NCBI RefSeq assembly: GCF_016860605.1
Contig: NZ_BNJR01000004.1
Coordinates: 186,001-250,000 of the forward strand
Direction: 5' to 3'
Source of the DNA: Lentilactobacillus fungorum
Lineage (GTDB): Bacteria; Bacillota; Bacilli; Lactobacillales; Lactobacillaceae
DNA length: 64,000 bases
Below are positions 1 to 8,304 of this stretch, one piece after another. The first letter of the stretch is position 1. Each line of letters starts with the position of its first letter. Position numbers and translations under genes: made by a program. The notes under the pieces were generated by a model. It ran no database searches. It saw nothing but the letters and a program-made list of their open reading frames with translations, and had not been told where the DNA came from.

Positions 1-556
1 AGATGCCATGGAAATGGTTAAAACATCGCCTGAATCTGAGCAAATGGCCATTGATGCCAAAAGCAGCGATGGCGTCTACGTAGTGCCGGCATTTACCGGC
101 CTGGGGGCGCCATACTGGGATCAAGATGCCAGAGGGGCCGTTTTTGGGCTTACTCGCGGCACCACTAAGAATCAATTTGTTCGGGCGACATTAGAGTCCC
201 TGGCATACCAAACAAGGGATGTTGTTGATACGATGGTCAAAGAAACCGGCATTGATTTAAAAGAATTAGCCGTCGATGGTGGCGCAGCTAATAACAATTA
301 TTTGATGCAATTCCAGGCTGATATTTTAGGCACACCAATCCAGCGGGCTTCAATTGCAGAGACCACCGCGCTTGGCGCCGCTTATTTAGCCGGTTTGGCG
401 GTTGGCTTTTGGCAGTCGGTTGATGAAATCAAAGAAACTATTAAGGCCCGGGATGAATTCAAGCCACAAATGACCGTAAAGACCCGTGAACACCTTTACG
501 CCGGTTGGCAGCGGGCAGTGAAAGCGACGATTGAATTTCACCCAGAAGCCGATTAG
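1..556 (+). CDS. glpK: Glycerol kinase, C-terminal part (5' end outside window)
   Basis: This is the last third of an FGGY-family sugar kinase, which phosphorylates glycerol to glycerol-3-phosphate with ATP in the cytoplasm. The frame is open from the left edge, so the gene is cut by the window and the ATG at 8 is internal. The segment GLGAPYWD and the run [18 protein letters not shown] are hallmark FGGY C-terminal motifs and are specific to glycerol kinase. About 184 residues of the usual ~500 are present. The gene is followed by a hairpin with a T-run, so it is the last gene of its transcript. Identification is secure; the N-terminal regulatory region cannot be seen. Confidence 0.95.
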   Translation, partial: DAMEMVKTSPESEQMAIDAKSSDGVYVVPAFTGLGAPYWDQDARGAVFGLTRGTTKNQFVRATLESLAYQTRDVVDTMVKETGIDLKELAVDGGAANNNYLMQFQADILGTPIQRASIAETTALGAAYLAGLAVGFWQSVDEIKETIKARDEFKPQMTVKTREHLYAGWQRAVKATIEFHPEAD

Positions 557-591
557 GTACGACTGGTTAAGTGAGTAATGCTTAGTTAAAT

Positions 592-647
592 AAACCACTT
601 GATAGATAATCCTTCGATTAAAAGTGTTATTTACCAAGTGGTTTTTT
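592..647 (+). terminator. Intrinsic terminator of glpK
   Basis: The arms AAACCACTTG (592-601) and CAAGTGGTTT (635-644) pair around a long loop and run into a T-rich tract. It lies 35 bases after the glpK stop. Confidence 0.7.
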
Positions 648-1004
648 AATGCGACATAAAGGTCAAAAATGATAATGGTTCACGGATATTATGATGAATT
701 TTGGGCCACATAGAATAAATAGTGAGCTTTTTAGGCATATCAGCTGGTGGTTATGCTTGTTTTGTTTTAAGCTAATAAGCGCATTGTTCCAATAATTTTA
801 GCAGTACCTATTGGTGCCTTAATTTGTTAGCTTGTTTAACGGGTTTCACAATTATGCAACTTTTATTATCATGAAAATTAGTGAATAAAATAATGAGTTT
901 CATTGCTTGAAATGGAATAATATTCATTATATGATTTCATCGTGGAAGGGCTTACAAGGTACTTTGAAGGGGAGATCAAGTTATCTTTGAGGGGAGTTTG
1001 AAAT
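648..1004. other. Non-coding stretch before the alcohol dehydrogenase
   Basis: About 350 bases without a convincing gene. The only open frame, 34 codons from 691, has no Shine-Dalgarno sequence. An interrupted inverted repeat TTTCA-N5-TGAAA sits near 899-913 and could be an operator. Two similar purine-rich stretches (TTTGAAGGGGAG and TTTGAGGGGAG) precede the ATG at 1005; the second is the ribosome binding site. A TATATG at 928-933 may be the -10 box, but no well-spaced -35 is evident. Confidence 0.4.
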
Positions 1005-2138
1005 ATGTCAAGAAAAATTACTGGCGCAGTGGTCGAAGAACTCAACGCACCGTTTAAGTTGGAAACGTTAGAAATTGATGATCAGCCGAAAGCTCACGAA
1101 GTTTTGGTTCACATTGTTGCAAGCGGGATCTGTCATTCAGATGAAGCCGTTCGAACTGGAGCAGCTGGCGACTATCCATATCCGGGGGTGCTTGGTCATG
1201 AAGGCGCCGGCATTGTTGAAAAAGTGGGTAATCAAGTTACAACGGTTAAACCAGGCGATCATGTTATTTTGTCGTATGATTATGATGGAACTTGTCGTCA
1301 ATGTTTAACCGGGCATCCGTCTTCATGTGTTAATTGGGATCAATTAAATTTCAAGGGTGTTCGGCCAGATGGTTCGGTTGCGTTTACGCGTCCGGATGGG
1401 TCACCCATTCACAATTTCTTTAATCAATCATCAATGACTACTGAAACGCTAGTCCAAGAGCGTAATGTAACAGTCATTGACCAAGCAATTGATCTAAGAA
1501 AAGTTGGTCCGTTGGGCTGTGGCTTTGTAACCGGTTCCGGAACTGTTTTTAATGGGTTAAATCCTAAAGAAGGTTCATCAATTGTAATCGTTGGAACAGG
1601 TGCTGTTGGTTCGGCTGCGCTAATGGCGGCCAAAATTAAAGGCTGCACAACCATTATTTGCGTCGATATTCATGATTCACGCTTGGAAATGGCAAAGGAG
1701 CTGGGCGCAACCGATACCATTAATAGTCTCAATGAAGATTGGGTTGCCAAGGTCAAAGAATTGACTAACGGCCAAGGCGTCGATTTCGCCATTGATACAA
1801 CTGGAATTTCTGCAATTATGCATCAGGCAATTTCCGCGTTGGCTTCCGGCGGTCACTTAGCGCCAATTGCCGTCACCCAAAAGACCCTTGAATTCATGCC
1901 TTGGAATGAAGTAACAGCTCTTCAAAAACATGTCGATGGGGTATTGATGGGAGATGCTATTCCCCAATTGGCGATTCCAACGTTGATTCGTTTTTGGCAA
2001 GCGGGTCAATTCCCATTTGATAAATTAGAAAAGTTTTATACCCTTGAACAGGTCAACGAAGCTAACCAAGCTTCAAACAATGGATCAGTTATCAAACCAG
2101 TGATGATCATTGACCAGGACTATGTTCCCGGGGAATAG
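1005..2138 (+). CDS. Zinc-dependent alcohol dehydrogenase, MDR family, NAD-preferring (class III / aryl-alcohol type)
   Basis: 377 residues, the usual MDR length. The N-terminal GroES-like domain carries the catalytic zinc ligands C43, H65 (GHE motif) and C172. The Rossmann motif is G197-T-G-A-V-G202, and D221 at the end of strand 2 points to NAD rather than NADP. Such enzymes interconvert primary or aromatic alcohols and aldehydes; in this family of bacteria they often reoxidise NADH by making ethanol. The structural-zinc loop is altered: the first of the four cysteines is D94, followed by C97, C100 and C108. The gene stands alone, preceded by a GAGGGGAG ribosome binding site and followed by a very strong terminator. 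The exact substrate cannot be told from sequence. Confidence 0.88.
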   Translation: MSRKITGAVVEELNAPFKLETLEIDDQPKAHEVLVHIVASGICHSDEAVRTGAAGDYPYPGVLGHEGAGIVEKVGNQVTTVKPGDHVILSYDYDGTCRQCLTGHPSSCVNWDQLNFKGVRPDGSVAFTRPDGSPIHNFFNQSSMTTETLVQERNVTVIDQAIDLRKVGPLGCGFVTGSGTVFNGLNPKEGSSIVIVGTGAVGSAALMAAKIKGCTTIICVDIHDSRLEMAKELGATDTINSLNEDWVAKVKELTNGQGVDFAIDTTGISAIMHQAISALASGGHLAPIAVTQKTLEFMPWNEVTALQKHVDGVLMGDAIPQLAIPTLIRFWQAGQFPFDKLEKFYTLEQVNEANQASNNGSVIKPVMIIDQDYVPGE

Positions 2139-2177
2139 TGACTGACGAAAATAGTCGCCTTTTGAATAATGCGCCTT

Positions 2178-2240
2178 GACAAACCACTTGGCGGCCAACA
2201 ATTCATATCGGAATTGTTGGCCGCCAGGTGGTTTGTTGTT
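2178..2240 (+). terminator. Strong hairpin terminator after the alcohol dehydrogenase
   Basis: A stem of about 25 bp (arms 2180-2204 and 2211-2235) with one G-T wobble and a 6-base loop, followed by TTGTTGTTT. It closes the 1005-2138 gene and may also serve the converging gene at 2362. Confidence 0.85.
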
Positions 2241-2361
2241 TCAGTTCCCCTTAATTTGGGGGAGTCATACGGACAATCGGTTGAAAAGTAAGTTGATCAC
2301 GGGATCATAGGAAAAACTTGTGGCAATTTCACTCAGCTTACTTGATGGTCAATCGCTATTT

Positions 2362-2766
2362 TTATTCAGTAATTGTTTCTCTGGCAAATCCCTTAATTTC
2401 TGCTCGTTGACGTTGATTGATGTTGCCAAGCTTTGGCATAAGCCCATGAAGATATAAGTGATCAGGGGCAACCTTGATTTGCCGTTGATCTAAGATTTTG
2501 GTGAGCTGCTTGCCGACTGTAAAGACACTGCCAGATGTTCCAAATAAAAAGACTTCTTTTACATCATGCGGGTCCAATTGGCTAGCAAAGGCTTTCAGAT
2601 GTTTATCAACACTCATATTATAAATGCCACCGCCTAAGTAAAGCCGATCAACTGGCCCGACTAGTGGAACTGTAATGGGGTGTGGTTCTAATTTTAATAG
2701 CTCGCCTAATATGGTTGCTAATTTTTGAGTATTTCCGGTTCGTGAATAGTATCTAATTGCATCCAT
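2362..2766 (-). CDS. Flavodoxin-like domain protein
   Basis: About 134 residues. The N-terminus reads a beta-strand followed by YYSRTGNTQKLA, the phosphate-binding SxTGNT loop of flavodoxins, and later segments YLGGGIYN and LFGTSGSVFTVG match the other FMN-contacting loops. It is therefore probably a small FMN-binding electron carrier or a flavodoxin-fold oxidoreductase. Two in-frame ATGs exist. The upstream one at 2775 abuts AGGAG with no spacing, while the ATG at 2766 has a 9-base spacing, so 2766 is chosen. It sits between a dehydrogenase and pyruvate oxidase with separate transcription. The partner is unknown. Confidence 0.7.
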   Translation of the reverse strand: MDAIRYYSRTGNTQKLATILGELLKLEPHPITVPLVGPVDRLYLGGGIYNMSVDKHLKAFASQLDPHDVKEVFLFGTSGSVFTVGKQLTKILDQRQIKVAPDHLYLHGLMPKLGNINQRQRAEIKGFARETITE

Positions 2767-2908
2767 ATTCTGCATCTCCTTTTATAAATGGATAAGGACC
2801 CTTCTCAATTTCGATTATAATTCTGAATCCGCTTTCTTTCAATTAAAAGCAGCTTTTTTTGTTGATTAAAGTTATCGAAACAATTACTAAAAACGATTTT
2901 ATAAAGCG

Positions 2909-2937
2909 TTTACATTTTTCAAATTACGCACTATACT
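2909..2937 (+). promoter_or_regulatory. Sigma-A promoter of pyruvate oxidase with an overlapping cre-like element
   Basis: TTTACA (2909-2914), 17-base spacer and TATACT (2932-2937) form a near-consensus promoter. The stretch 2899-2916 around AAAGCG and TTTACA resembles a catabolite-responsive element but lacks its initial TG. If real, CcpA binding would cover the -35 box and repress the gene on preferred sugars, which is known for pox genes in lactobacilli. Confidence 0.65.
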
Positions 2938-2989
2938 CGAATGAGTAGGAGTTCATATGAATTCAATTTTCAAAGGGGGATGTTGATTG

Positions 2990-4750
2990 ATGGTTGAAAA
3001 GATTAGTGGCTCCGATGCTGTATTAAAGGTTTTAGAGCAATGGGGTGTTAAACACATCTACGGGCTGCCTGGCGGCTCGTTTGACTCAACCATGAATGCA
3101 ATTTATCATCAGAAAGGTAAAATTAAGTACATTCAGGTTCGCCATGAAGAAGCTGGGGCAATTGCTGCTTCAGCAACTGCAAAGTTAACCGGTAAGGTAG
3201 GGGTTTGCTTTGGTTCGGCAGGCCCGGGTGCCGTTCACCTGCTAAATGGCTTGTATGACGCCAAGAGTGACGGTGTGCCAGTGGTTGCGTTAGTGGCGCA
3301 AGTGCCGACTAACCGGATGAATATGGATTTCTTTCAAGCAATGGATGAGGAACCGATTTTTGATGATGTTGCCGTTTGGAATCGAACCGCAATGACTGCC
3401 GAAGCTTTACCGAGAATGACTGACGAAGCAATCCGGCAAGCTTATATGAAACATGGTGTTGCCGTTTTGACAATTCCTAAAGACCTTGGCTGGACAGAAA
3501 TTGATGATACTTACCAGCCGAACGTTAAATCACAGCAAATACCAGTTGAAGTACCAGATAAAGCGGCGATTTCAAAAGCGGTTCAACTGATTAAAACCGC
3601 CAAGGCGCCAATGATTTACTTTGGCATTGGTGCTCGTGACGCCGCTGATGAATTAAAGCAAGCGGCTGAAAAATTCAAGATGCCGCTGGTTTCATCTGTC
3701 TTGGCAAAGGGAATTTTACCAGACGATTATCCGGCTTATTTGGGCTCCACTGGACGTGTGGCACCAAAGCCTGGCGTAGAAGTTGGCTTTAGCACTGACT
3801 TAATCCTATGGGTCGGCAACGATGTCCCATTTAGCATTTTCTTGTTTAATAAACATGCTAAGGTCATCCAAATTGATATTGAAAGTGAAAAGCTAGGCAA
3901 ACGGCGTCACAACGATGTTTCGATTCTTGCTGATTCTAAAGCAGCTTTGACCGCAATCATAAAAGCAGGTGATGCACGCCAACCATCCGCATTCTATCAA
4001 GCGGCGTTGGCAGACAAGCAAAACTGGAACGATTGGCAGGATAGCTTTAAAAACGCCGATGAATTGCCCATCCGACCAGAACCAATTTTTGATGTATTAA
4101 ATAAGACGGCATCGGACCAAGCTATCTTCGCAGTTGACGTTGGCAACGTTGATATTAATTTTGAACGTTTGTTGAATATGCGTGGCCATCAAAAATGGGC
4201 AACATCTGGGATATATGCCACGATGGGTTTTGCTTTGCCAGCTTCAATTGCTGCTAAGTTGGAATTCCCTGATCGGGATGTTTATAGCTTGAGCGGTGAT
4301 GGTGGTTTTGCCATGTTAATGGAAGAAGTGATGGTCCAAGTAAAGTATGGCTTGCCAATTACGAATATCATCTTTAGTAATGAAACCTTAGGCTATATTC
4401 AAGCTGAACAAACCGATGATACGCACCAGCCGTTATCGGGGGTTGAGTTGCCTGATACGAATTGGGCCGAAGTGACCAAAGGAATGGGGGCCATCAGTTA
4501 CACTGTTCGCACCAAAGATGATATGCAAAGGGCACTGAATGCCGCTAAGGGGACTGATAAGCCAGTGGTGATCGACGTTAAATTGACACATAAGATGCCA
4601 TTAACCACGCAGCATATGTTTATTGATCCAACTTGGCAGGATCAAGATAAGGTGGCGGAATTTATCCAGAAATACGATGCGCAGGCTTTGAAGCCATTCA
4701 GCTATTTTTTAGATGAAGCTAAGCATCGTCAGCCGCAGTTGAATGCCTGA
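2990..4750 (+). CDS. pox: Pyruvate oxidase
   Basis: A 586-residue thiamine-diphosphate and FAD enzyme that converts pyruvate, phosphate and O2 to acetyl phosphate, CO2 and H2O2. The N-terminal PYR domain has the catalytic Glu in VRHEEAGAIAASA. The middle FAD-binding domain holds KAPMIYFGIGAR. The C-terminal PP domain carries the ThDP signature starting GDGGFAM and ending in FSNETLGYI. Length matches Lactobacillus plantarum Pox. Acetolactate synthase is the main alternative, but the Pox-like motifs YDAKSDGVPV and FFQAMDEEPIFDDVAVWNR favour oxidase. The ATG at 2990 lies 10 bases from AAAGGGGG; a TTG at 2987 is also possible. Probably induced in air and by low glucose. Confidence 0.92.
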   Translation: MVEKISGSDAVLKVLEQWGVKHIYGLPGGSFDSTMNAIYHQKGKIKYIQVRHEEAGAIAASATAKLTGKVGVCFGSAGPGAVHLLNGLYDAKSDGVPVVALVAQVPTNRMNMDFFQAMDEEPIFDDVAVWNRTAMTAEALPRMTDEAIRQAYMKHGVAVLTIPKDLGWTEIDDTYQPNVKSQQIPVEVPDKAAISKAVQLIKTAKAPMIYFGIGARDAADELKQAAEKFKMPLVSSVLAKGILPDDYPAYLGSTGRVAPKPGVEVGFSTDLILWVGNDVPFSIFLFNKHAKVIQIDIESEKLGKRRHNDVSILADSKAALTAIIKAGDARQPSAFYQAALADKQNWNDWQDSFKNADELPIRPEPIFDVLNKTASDQAIFAVDVGNVDINFERLLNMRGHQKWATSGIYATMGFALPASIAAKLEFPDRDVYSLSGDGGFAMLMEEVMVQVKYGLPITNIIFSNETLGYIQAEQTDDTHQPLSGVELPDTNWAEVTKGMGAISYTVRTKDDMQRALNAAKGTDKPVVIDVKLTHKMPLTTQHMFIDPTWQDQDKVAEFIQKYDAQALKPFSYFLDEAKHRQPQLNA

Positions 4751-4759
4751 CATTAAAAC

Positions 4760-4818
4760 AATCCACTACACCCGGATAAAAATTGGTAGTTATCAATTTT
4801 TATCCGGGTGTAGTGGAT
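4760..4818. terminator. Bidirectional terminator between pox and the converging membrane-protein gene
   Basis: A perfect stem of about 25 bp (arms 4760-4784 and 4794-4818) with a 9-base loop. The T-run is better on the minus-strand side (TGTTTTAATG). Confidence 0.8.
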
Positions 4819-4842
4819 TATTAGTAAGGATTAACGGCGTCA

Positions 4843-5304
4843 TCAGCTTCTTAATCTGTATTCAAACCAAAGACGATCTTCGTATGGCTTAAGGGCTTTT
4901 TCAAGTTGGCTGCGCACAATGTTGACGCGAAAATCAGCGGCTAAAATAAAGCCGCAAATCACTAACATCATGATTTCAATGGTAATCAACCCCCAATTTT
5001 GCTTGGCAAAGATCACCAATCCCTGTTGAAGAGCTAAGATGAAGATCATTGTCCCAGTTTTATTCGCTAAGAAATACCAACGGTTAATAATCCTAATCTT
5101 CTTAGCAGCCAGTACCTGAGCCTCTGCAGTTAAATTAGGCGTGTTTTCAAGGGCAAGCTTGAGTGCGCGGGCATCTTTTTTGAGTAGTTTAGAGATGGTA
5201 GCCGACGATTTGCCGACCTTTCGGATGGCAAAAAAATCGCCGATCCACAAATTAATGAGAAAATAGATTAAAATAAAATCTGCCACTTTTAAAATATCGT
5301 TCAT
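4843..5304 (-). CDS. Small membrane protein of unknown function
   Basis: 153 residues with no domain I recognise. Three hydrophobic stretches are visible: residues ~6-26, ~82-102 and ~105-125, separated by a charged, lysine-rich region of about 50 residues that should be cytoplasmic. The C-terminus is charged and ends EYRLRS. The start is an ATG with GGAGGG six bases upstream, so this is a genuine gene. It faces pox tail to tail and has no co-transcribed neighbour. No function is proposed. Confidence 0.65.
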   Translation of the reverse strand: MNDILKVADFILIYFLINLWIGDFFAIRKVGKSSATISKLLKKDARALKLALENTPNLTAEAQVLAAKKIRIINRWYFLANKTGTMIFILALQQGLVIFAKQNWGLITIEIMMLVICGFILAADFRVNIVRSQLEKALKPYEDRLWFEYRLRS

Positions 5305-5833
5305 CGTAATCCCTCCAATCCGGCAATCGTTGAGGCTAAATTCAATGAGTTAGCTAGGTCAAAAAGTTGATAGCGGCTTTAGTAACTGACAATGACGTTT
5401 CTTAATATGAGCAGTATATATCGATTATCACAGTTTTGGTATTAATGTGCTTGAGATAACCCACATAACATTTTAATTAGCGAATAATTGGAATTCAAAA
5501 AATTGGTTTGATAATCGTCAACTTAACTATGATATTTGAATCGAGGTAAATAATCCCTTTGATCCCAGAAGTTAATCAAAAAGTGTCAATCATTCCAAAA
5601 GCAGAAATGATTGACACTTTTTGATTCGTTAACATTAATGATTTGAGAAGTAGGTGAAAAGTGGGCCACGGCTGCCTTAACTTACATCTTAATTGTCACA
5701 ATCATCTAACTGATAGTTAATGACAACTCGATCTTTGAATAAGTGCTGTTACCAAATTGAATGGCTATAATCCCTAAAAGCGTTGAATTAGCCTGGCAGC
5801 ATGGCCGCCCGCTGATTTTCGGTCACGCAATGT
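5305..5833. other. Gene-poor interval with an isolated hairpin
   Basis: 529 bases with no credible coding frame. It holds one perfect 21-bp inverted repeat (listed separately) and otherwise AT-rich unique sequence. The part nearest 5305 should contain the promoter of the 4843-5304 gene, but no well-spaced boxes stand out. Confidence 0.4.
5574..5626. terminator. Isolated perfect 21-bp hairpin, probable terminator
   Basis: Arms 5574-5594 and 5606-5626 are fully complementary and the loop is 11 bases. The minus-strand phosphatase gene ends about 210 bases to the right, so the hairpin may end that transcript late. It may instead belong to an unseen small RNA. Confidence 0.5.
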
Positions 5834-6676
5834 TTATTGACTCACGGCTAAGTCTAAGTGCTCTTGTAGATAACGGGCGACGCCATCTTCTTCATTGGTG
5901 TATGAAGTAACGTCGTCAGCCAGCGCCTTGATGCTTGGAATGGCATTTTTCATTGCAACGCCCGTACCAGCGTATGCCATCATCGTTGCGTCATTGCCTT
6001 CGTCGCCGAATGCAATGATGTCTTTTTGGAGAATGCCGTAATAATCAGCCAAGAATTTTAAACCGGTCGACTTATGAACGCCTTTCGTTGCAATTTCAAC
6101 GATCGGATGGGGGCCACCCCAAGGCGAAACTTCAACTTGATCGCCAAACTGGGTTTCAACAAATTCGATTAAACCCGCTTTCAACTCCGGCTTGACTTCC
6201 ACGGTGATACTGATTGGATTATCACGTAAACTTTTCTGGCTGAGAATTTGATTTGTCTTGAGCGTACTTGGGAAAAAGCCAAAACCACTTTTAATCCCTT
6301 TATTAGCTAAAAATAAATCTCTGCCTTCCACGGCAATTAGCGACAACCCTAATTGCTTACTCTTGGCAAGCAATTCCATCACGATTTGTTTATCAATTGT
6401 GTACTGATACTCGCGGGACCATTCTTGATGTGGTAAAATGCCAAGGTTACCGTTAAAATTAATCATTGGTGTTTTTAGATGTAAGTCATCGTAGAAATTT
6501 TCAGAAAGACGGTTAGGCCGACCAGTCACGAGGCTGACGATACAGCCGGCTTCAGCTGCTTGTTTGATTGTTGCTCGAGTTTGGGGGCTTATCTGACCAT
6601 TATCATTTAACGTTGTCCCGTCTAAATCAAGCGCTATTAATTTTTTAGTAATGATTATCACTCCCTTAATCAGCAT
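5834..6676 (-). CDS. Cof-type HAD-IIB family sugar-phosphate phosphatase
   Basis: A haloacid dehalogenase of the IIB/Cof subfamily, which dephosphorylates sugar phosphates or flavin nucleotides using a catalytic aspartate. Motif I is LDLDGT, motif II is SLVTGR, motif III is the Lys of ATKGVHKSTGL, and motif IV is AFGDEGND followed by VAMKNA; together these are diagnostic. The coordinates give the longest frame, from an ATG with no ribosome binding site. Family members normally begin MTKKLIALDLDGT. Here an AAGGGAGTGAT sequence lies just upstream of an ATT at 6652, in frame and exactly at that point, so translation may start at ATT. Physiological substrate unknown. Confidence 0.88.
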   Translation of the reverse strand: MLIKGVIIITKKLIALDLDGTTLNDNGQISPQTRATIKQAAEAGCIVSLVTGRPNRLSENFYDDLHLKTPMINFNGNLGILPHQEWSREYQYTIDKQIVMELLAKSKQLGLSLIAVEGRDLFLANKGIKSGFGFFPSTLKTNQILSQKSLRDNPISITVEVKPELKAGLIEFVETQFGDQVEVSPWGGPHPIVEIATKGVHKSTGLKFLADYYGILQKDIIAFGDEGNDATMMAYAGTGVAMKNAIPSIKALADDVTSYTNEEDGVARYLQEHLDLAVSQ

Positions 6677-6741
6677 ATTGCTTAATACTAGCTAATAAAT
6701 AATGTTTCGTCAATCATTGTTATCGAAAAGGAAGAATCAAA

Positions 6742-8106
6742 ATGAATTTACCAGCTGCATTTGTGACTAAATATCAAAATCTAATGGGCAAATCAGAAGC
6801 TGCCGATTTTATCCAAAGCTTCTCGAAACCCGCTAACCATGGCTTTAGACTTAACCCGCTCAAAGATGTTCAAAGGACAGATTTGGATCTTAACCAACCG
6901 CTTGAACACTGTCAATTTGGCTACCGCGGTCAGGTAAATGGCAAAAGCATTGCTCACCAAGCCGGTGCCGTTTATAGTCAAGAACCCAGCGCAATGTACG
7001 TTGGTGAAGTTGCCCGGCCCAATCCAGGTGAGCGGGTTTTGGATTTATGCGCTGCCCCTGGTGGCAAAACAACCCATCTGGGCAGTTACCTACAAAATAC
7101 GGGGCTTTTGATTGCCAATGAAATCGATGCCAAACGGGCCAAAGTACTTGTTGAAAATGTTGAGCGATTTTCATTAACCAATACCATTGTAACTAACACT
7201 GATCCAGACACCCTAGCGGCCAAGTTACCTGACTTTTTTGATCGAATTCTCGTCGACGCACCGTGTTCTGGCGAGGGAATGTTTAGAAAAGATCCGGATG
7301 CGATGACTTATTGGGACATCGATTATCCAAAAGTATGTGCTAATCGTCAACGGACAATTTTAAAAGCAGCTGTCCAAAATCTTCGTCCAGGTGGGGAATT
7401 GATTTATTCCACCTGCACGTTTGCGCCTGAAGAAGATGAACAAATCATTGCCTGGTTAGTTACAACTTACGGATTTGAGATCCAACCAATTAAAAAATTT
7501 GCCGGCATGGATGATGGCGTTCCAGAGTGGGCAGACGGCAATCAATCATTAAGTCGTTGTGTCCGGATCTTCCCACACCATTTTGATGGTGAGGGGCATT
7601 TCATCGCCAAATTAAAAAAGCCAGCCAGTGGCCAAATTAAGCGCACTAGCCAAAGAAGCAGCCGGATTAGTCGCCACATTCAAAAGATGACCAAGGACCA
7701 ACAGGCTTTATGGGACGCCTTTGAAACGACTACACTTGCTCGACCGGTTTCAGGGCGGCTGGTATGCTTTTTTGACGATCTTTATTCAGTACCGATGGAA
7801 ACACCCCAACTTGATGGGATTAAAATTATGCGACTGGGACTTCAGTTAGGAACTTTTAAAAAGAAGCGCTTTGAACCCAGTTATGCGTTAGCGCTGGCTT
7901 TGCGCCCTGATGACACTAAGCGCCACTTTGAGATTACCCCGACAGAGTGGGCGGCTTATGTTCACGGCGATACTTTCCAAGTTAGCCGGCAACTTCAGAA
8001 GGGCTGGTACCAAATCAGCTGTCAAGGCCTGCCGGTGGGCTTTGTAAAAGTGGTTAATGGGGTCGCTAAGAACTTCTTTCCTAAGGGACTGCGCTTTAAT
8101 CTGTAG
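6742..8106 (+). CDS. rsmF: 16S rRNA m5C methyltransferase, RsmF/NOL1-NOP2-Sun family
   Basis: 454 residues. The SAM-binding motif is VLDLCAAPGGKT (residues 99-110). The two cysteines of RNA m5C methyltransferases are C175 in DAPCSGEGM and C225 in YSTCTF; one forms the covalent adduct with cytosine and the other helps release it. The C-terminal third, after about residue 290, matches the extra domains of RsmF rather than the shorter RsmB, and should bind rRNA. It methylates cytosine in 16S rRNA during ribosome maturation. AAAAGGA precedes the ATG. It is transcribed alone and ends at a bidirectional hairpin shared with the mevalonate operon. Confidence 0.9.
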   Translation: MNLPAAFVTKYQNLMGKSEAADFIQSFSKPANHGFRLNPLKDVQRTDLDLNQPLEHCQFGYRGQVNGKSIAHQAGAVYSQEPSAMYVGEVARPNPGERVLDLCAAPGGKTTHLGSYLQNTGLLIANEIDAKRAKVLVENVERFSLTNTIVTNTDPDTLAAKLPDFFDRILVDAPCSGEGMFRKDPDAMTYWDIDYPKVCANRQRTILKAAVQNLRPGGELIYSTCTFAPEEDEQIIAWLVTTYGFEIQPIKKFAGMDDGVPEWADGNQSLSRCVRIFPHHFDGEGHFIAKLKKPASGQIKRTSQRSSRISRHIQKMTKDQQALWDAFETTTLARPVSGRLVCFFDDLYSVPMETPQLDGIKIMRLGLQLGTFKKKRFEPSYALALALRPDDTKRHFEITPTEWAAYVHGDTFQVSRQLQKGWYQISCQGLPVGFVKVVNGVAKNFFPKGLRFNL

Positions 8107-8202
8107 CTTAAAATGACGCTCTTAGAAAACCAGCAAGCCGGCTCAAGATTCATTCAAGTTAACCAATGATATTATCGGATTAGTTGAAAAAATTACTAAC
8201 CC

Positions 8203-8251
8203 AAAAATCCCGTAAAGACGGCCAACTAAGGTCTGATCTTACGGGATTTTT
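8203..8251. terminator. Bidirectional terminator between rsmF and fni
   Basis: Arms AAAAATCCCGTAA (8203-8215) and TTACGGGATTTTT (8239-8251) give A/T runs on both sides, suiting the two converging genes. Confidence 0.85.
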
Positions 8252-8304
8252 GAGTTTAAAAGATGGTTTAATTAATTTGTGACACAAGTTAGTTGAGAAC
8301 CGCG

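Noticed and set aside
691-795. 34-codon open frame in the interval before the alcohol dehydrogenase
   Set aside because: No ribosome binding site and no recognisable motif; could be chance in AT-rich DNA.
4760-4818. MITE or repeat element
   Set aside because: The perfect hairpin lies exactly between converging genes and fits a bidirectional terminator.
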